Of a stretch of 64,000 nt of DNA, positions 58,193 to 64,000 are shown piece after piece. Source of the DNA: Dryas octopetala (Eukaryota > Streptophyta > Magnoliopsida > Rosales > Rosaceae); NCBI GenBank assembly GCA_963921425.1, contig OY992833.1, positions 18,145,738 through 18,209,737 of the forward strand, read 5' to 3'. Position 1 is the stretch's first letter, and every line of letters begins with the position of its first letter. The notes below the pieces were generated by a model. That model did no database searches. It saw only the letters and a program-made list of their open reading frames with translations, and was not told the DNA's origin. A program made the position numbers and the translations under genes.

Positions 58193-61100
58193 CTTGTATA
58201 TATATATAAGCGCGTACACGCCAGCACTAGTTATAACATCGTATATATCATTTATCTACAATTATATTATGTTGCATAGCAACGTCATCTCATATATGGG
58301 GGGACAGGACACACTGAGTGACATGATAACTGATAAGCAAAGTGCTTTTTTTGCTTTTAATTATGATGCGTAGACATTAATGATAGGATTAGCCACTAAT
58401 ACATGTTTCTTGTTAATCTTTTGTTTTCATTTATGTACAATATAGAGTCCATAGAGAAGAGAAGAAGCCAATTGGACATTTGGACGGATAGATAGGAAAT
58501 GGCGGTGAAGAAGTAAGCCAATTGGACATTTTGATTGAAAACACTTTGTCAATCAAAATTGTGCTACTACTACTTCTAGTAGGGCCTATTAAAACAAAGG
58601 TCAAACTAGAGCATTTTCTCATCTCTCTATTTGAGGCTTTGAGCACATGCATGATTAACATTTATAATTTTATACTGTAATAAAACCAATTAGCATTCCA
58701 TAACCTTTATCAATTTGACCATTAGCAACATATATATTTCGCACTTGCTAACTTTCAACACAGAGCTGGCTGGCAATACAAGAACTAATTCATTCTCTTA
58801 CTAATAATTTGCCAAAAAAAAAAAACTGCATAGGGTACGTAGGTAAATTAGTGTTTGATGAATGCTAGGAAAGCTGTGAGTAGCACCAGTATCTCAGCAC
58901 CAAATTAAATCCTAAAATTTTGGATCATGTAATTAATGCGTCAGTATTTTATTTGTTATTATTTGAAGAGATAATTCGGCTTGAATTCTTTAAAAAAATA
59001 ATTTTTAAATAAAGATCGTGAGTGTTTTAAAATTTATAAGAAAATCATTTTAATTCATAATAAAATCCTTAAAATTTATAAGAAAATCATTTTTAATTCA
59101 TAATAAAATTCTTTTAATTTATAAGAAAATCATTTTAATTCATAATAAAGCCCTCCCCCGATTTAAAGGGTATTTTCTACGATTTGAAAGGTATTTCCCC
59201 TCCTAACATAAAGCTGTTAAAAAAGAAAAATAAAAGGACTTGATTAAAAACCCTAAATCACTGCCGGTCTTAGTTTAAGAAAGACTCATAAAATAGACTG
59301 GACTCTAAGCCTCCCTTATTTGAATTTGTGTTGAATTTCATTTATTATTAAAAACTAAGATATGGTCATGTTGCTTGCCACATCTTCACAACTAAAATTT
59401 GAAAAAACTCTTGGTACCTCTAGTATAATTTAATTTTATAGTTTACCACCTCTAAATCTGTTTGAAGTTTGAACTTAATTTAATTTACATCTATGACTAT
59501 ATCAACAAAAGAAGCCAAAAGGGAAGGGAGGTCCAAATTCTGGCTTGGGTGTAGGGCTAGATGCCTTGAAGTCTTGAACTACTAGAGCTACAAGTCTAAG
59601 TTATTTTGAATAAGTGGACTGTGCTTGAATTGAAAAGATGGAAGAAAAATAAAGTTAATGTCACGTTAAGGGATAAAGAGTATCAGAATGGAGGTTGGAA
59701 ATTGGTTCAGAAGTTTACTAAATATAATAGATGGACCGAATAAAAGAAAAAAGCTCTCCACTATAGCCAAAAAGGTTGGTGAGGAAATGTCTTTTGCTTG
59801 CAGCCTTGCACCCATTTAATGTTTATTTCCATTATGGAATTTAGTGTTTACATGGTATGCCACGTCCCACATGTCAAAGGATATTAATAAACTATGAAGT
59901 CAAAGGCTAGCTCTTATGTTCTTCAACAATTCAACTATAAGATGGCAGAGGAAAAATTTTGACTAAAATCGAGTGCACTGAGATAAAATCAAAGGGAAAA
60001 AGTCAATAACAGGTCGTACACAGAAAAATAGCCTAATCAATGTTTTCACAGGACAATTCATGAGCATAATAGACTATGCAGTCCATTAGCAAATTAGGTC
60101 CTAATAGCATAAATGCATGACTCTGGATTCACTTTCATATATGGTGATTGAATCACCATTCTTGTTCAAATGCAAGTACTCATTCCTAGAAGATAAAATC
60201 ATACTATCTAATGGTGGGACAAAAACAAATTCATATTATCATTGACTTGATATTTTAAATGAAGTCTCTCACAGCTGTTGGCCACAATCCTAAAAGGCTA
60301 AAACCAATGTGTATCCAATATATATGAAATTGGGTTTACTGTTTTGTAAAGAAAATAATAAAATGTCAGATGATTCTGGTTAAATTATATCATACAATGG
60401 TTACACAAATATCCATGCTTCTCATTTGTCTTAATAAGTGCTACTATATACTCTTTAGATAAGGATCTTTCTAATTTGAAAACCTTCTTATTTTCACATT
60501 TGCAGTTAACAAGAATAACTTAGAATACAAAACTTATTAACAATTGAGCAAAAGAATCCATACATGTTTTATTCATTTATTCTTCACAATTTTAACTTTT
60601 CATATTCACTGGTTTGGTTAACATCTATGCAGTCCCAACCTTGACTGAGCAAGCTTAACAAGTAGGTAAAGCACTTTCAGGTCTCTGTGTGTGGTTTTTT
60701 CTTGGTCATGAAAGATATGCAGTGAACCCATCAATTGAAAAATATTTCAGTACGTTGATTCATTTGGCAGTACAGGAAGGATAATCTTGCACCATAATGT
60801 AAGGCCATAAAATTGGGGATATTGAAATCTAAATACCCAACTTCACCAATTCAAGGTTCAAAGATGAATCAGGAATACAATTAGCATTCCGGAGTGGGAA
60901 TGACATCTTAATAGAATATCTATATTGTCGTCAGTGATAACAAATTTTAAGAATCTAACATAACTCAGATATCTGAATAATAAATTTACCTATATAAATG
61001 ATTCCAAGTTTTTTAAAATGAAAGATGATATAAAGATGAATTGACACCAACTTAATTCAACTCAATCCCAAGTTCCCAACTGAGTGTATGAAAAAGATTT

Positions 61101-61210
61101 ACAGATTTCATTCATGTATTCAAGCTACAATGGTCAAAATTTTAGAGGAATATTATGTGTTGAAGCTATTTCTATGTTAGTGAGTCTGACTTACATGAGA
61201 ATTTTAAGTT
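58193..61210. other. Gene-free region before the Raf-like kinase gene
   Basis: AT-rich with no gene supported. About 59031-59149 holds three imperfect tandem copies of ATTTATAAGAAAATCATTTT-type sequence with 41-45-bp spacing. The last few hundred bases should include the kinase 3' UTR on the minus strand. Confidence 0.45.
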
Positions 61211-63755
<2,545 letters not shown>

Positions 63756-64000
63756 TCATTAGCCAATTTTACATTAAAGGCAGTTTAAAATATTGAGATT
63801 CGTAATGTACCACAACCATTAAGAGCCTTAAATAGTTACGGGAACCAAGGTTGGTGAAGCAATCTCAAAAGCTTAAGCTGCTAGGAAATGGTCCAAATGC
63901 ACATCAAACAAGCAGATAATATTTTGAAAATTAGCTGCTTATAGTTTCTAGGCTAGATAAAACTTTAGAAAACATTATGGCACAAGTAGTCATTGATTCA

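Overview
This is a plant nuclear window, from a core eudicot. The evidence is AT-rich DNA, multi-exon genes with GT-AG introns, plant-only gene families (TORTIFOLIA1, RLCK-VII kinase, alternative oxidase, S-protein homologue, SDI/POLLENLESS3-like, NCED) and dense MITE/MULE insertions. A woody rosid would fit, but I cannot fix the species from the sequence. Nothing bacterial, viral or organellar was seen. All splice models below were built by hand from splice consensus, reading-frame phase and remembered family sequences.

Layout: (1) 1-4.1 kb, + strand: 3' part of a TORTIFOLIA1/SPIRAL2-like microtubule-associated protein gene, including a GC-AG intron. (2) 4.9-11.7 kb: transposon block with two Mutator-type non-autonomous elements (each with a perfect 9-bp target duplication) and a hAT-like element split by a 2.65-kb Harbinger-like element. 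(3) 12.4-17.8 kb, - strand: complete six-exon PBL17-like receptor-like cytoplasmic kinase, 429 aa, with a tRNA-derived SINE in an intron. (4) 19.7-24.4 kb: second transposon block (MULEs, Harbinger-like, GAGTG-type MITEs, one carrying a possible captured gene fragment). (5) 24.56-27.39 kb, + strand: prefoldin subunit 1, whose model requires a 7-nt microexon. (6) 28.8-29.2 kb, - strand: secreted S-protein homologue; then a LINE remnant near 30.2 kb. (7) 31.2-41.4 kb, + strand: three tandem alternative oxidase genes (336, 346 and 342 aa); the second and third lie in a larger duplicated segment. (8) 43.1-47.0 kb, + strand: SDI1/SDI2-like TPR protein. (9) 47-51.6 kb: MITEs and featureless AT-rich DNA. 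(10) 51.65-53.45 kb, + strand: intronless NCED6-like 9-cis-epoxycarotenoid dioxygenase, with an ABRE-type G-box and TATA box upstream and a G-rich MULE 72 bp after the stop. (11) 54.8-61.2 kb: mostly gene-free, with one strongly palindromic MITE. (12) 61.2-63.7 kb, - strand: 3' exons of a Raf-like (PB1-type) protein kinase that runs off the right edge.

The genes form no operon-like system. There is a loose stress theme: alternative oxidase, the abscisic-acid enzyme NCED, and a sulfur-deficiency-type regulator. Neighbourship in plants rarely means shared function. The most unusual signal is a scattered set of 17-23-bp insertions, mostly a poly(A) tract preceded by a few GC-rich bases, each flanked by 10-20-bp direct repeats. 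They look like retroposon insertions reduced to little more than the tail. One sits between the ABRE and TATA box of the NCED gene and another in the upstream region of the S-protein homologue.
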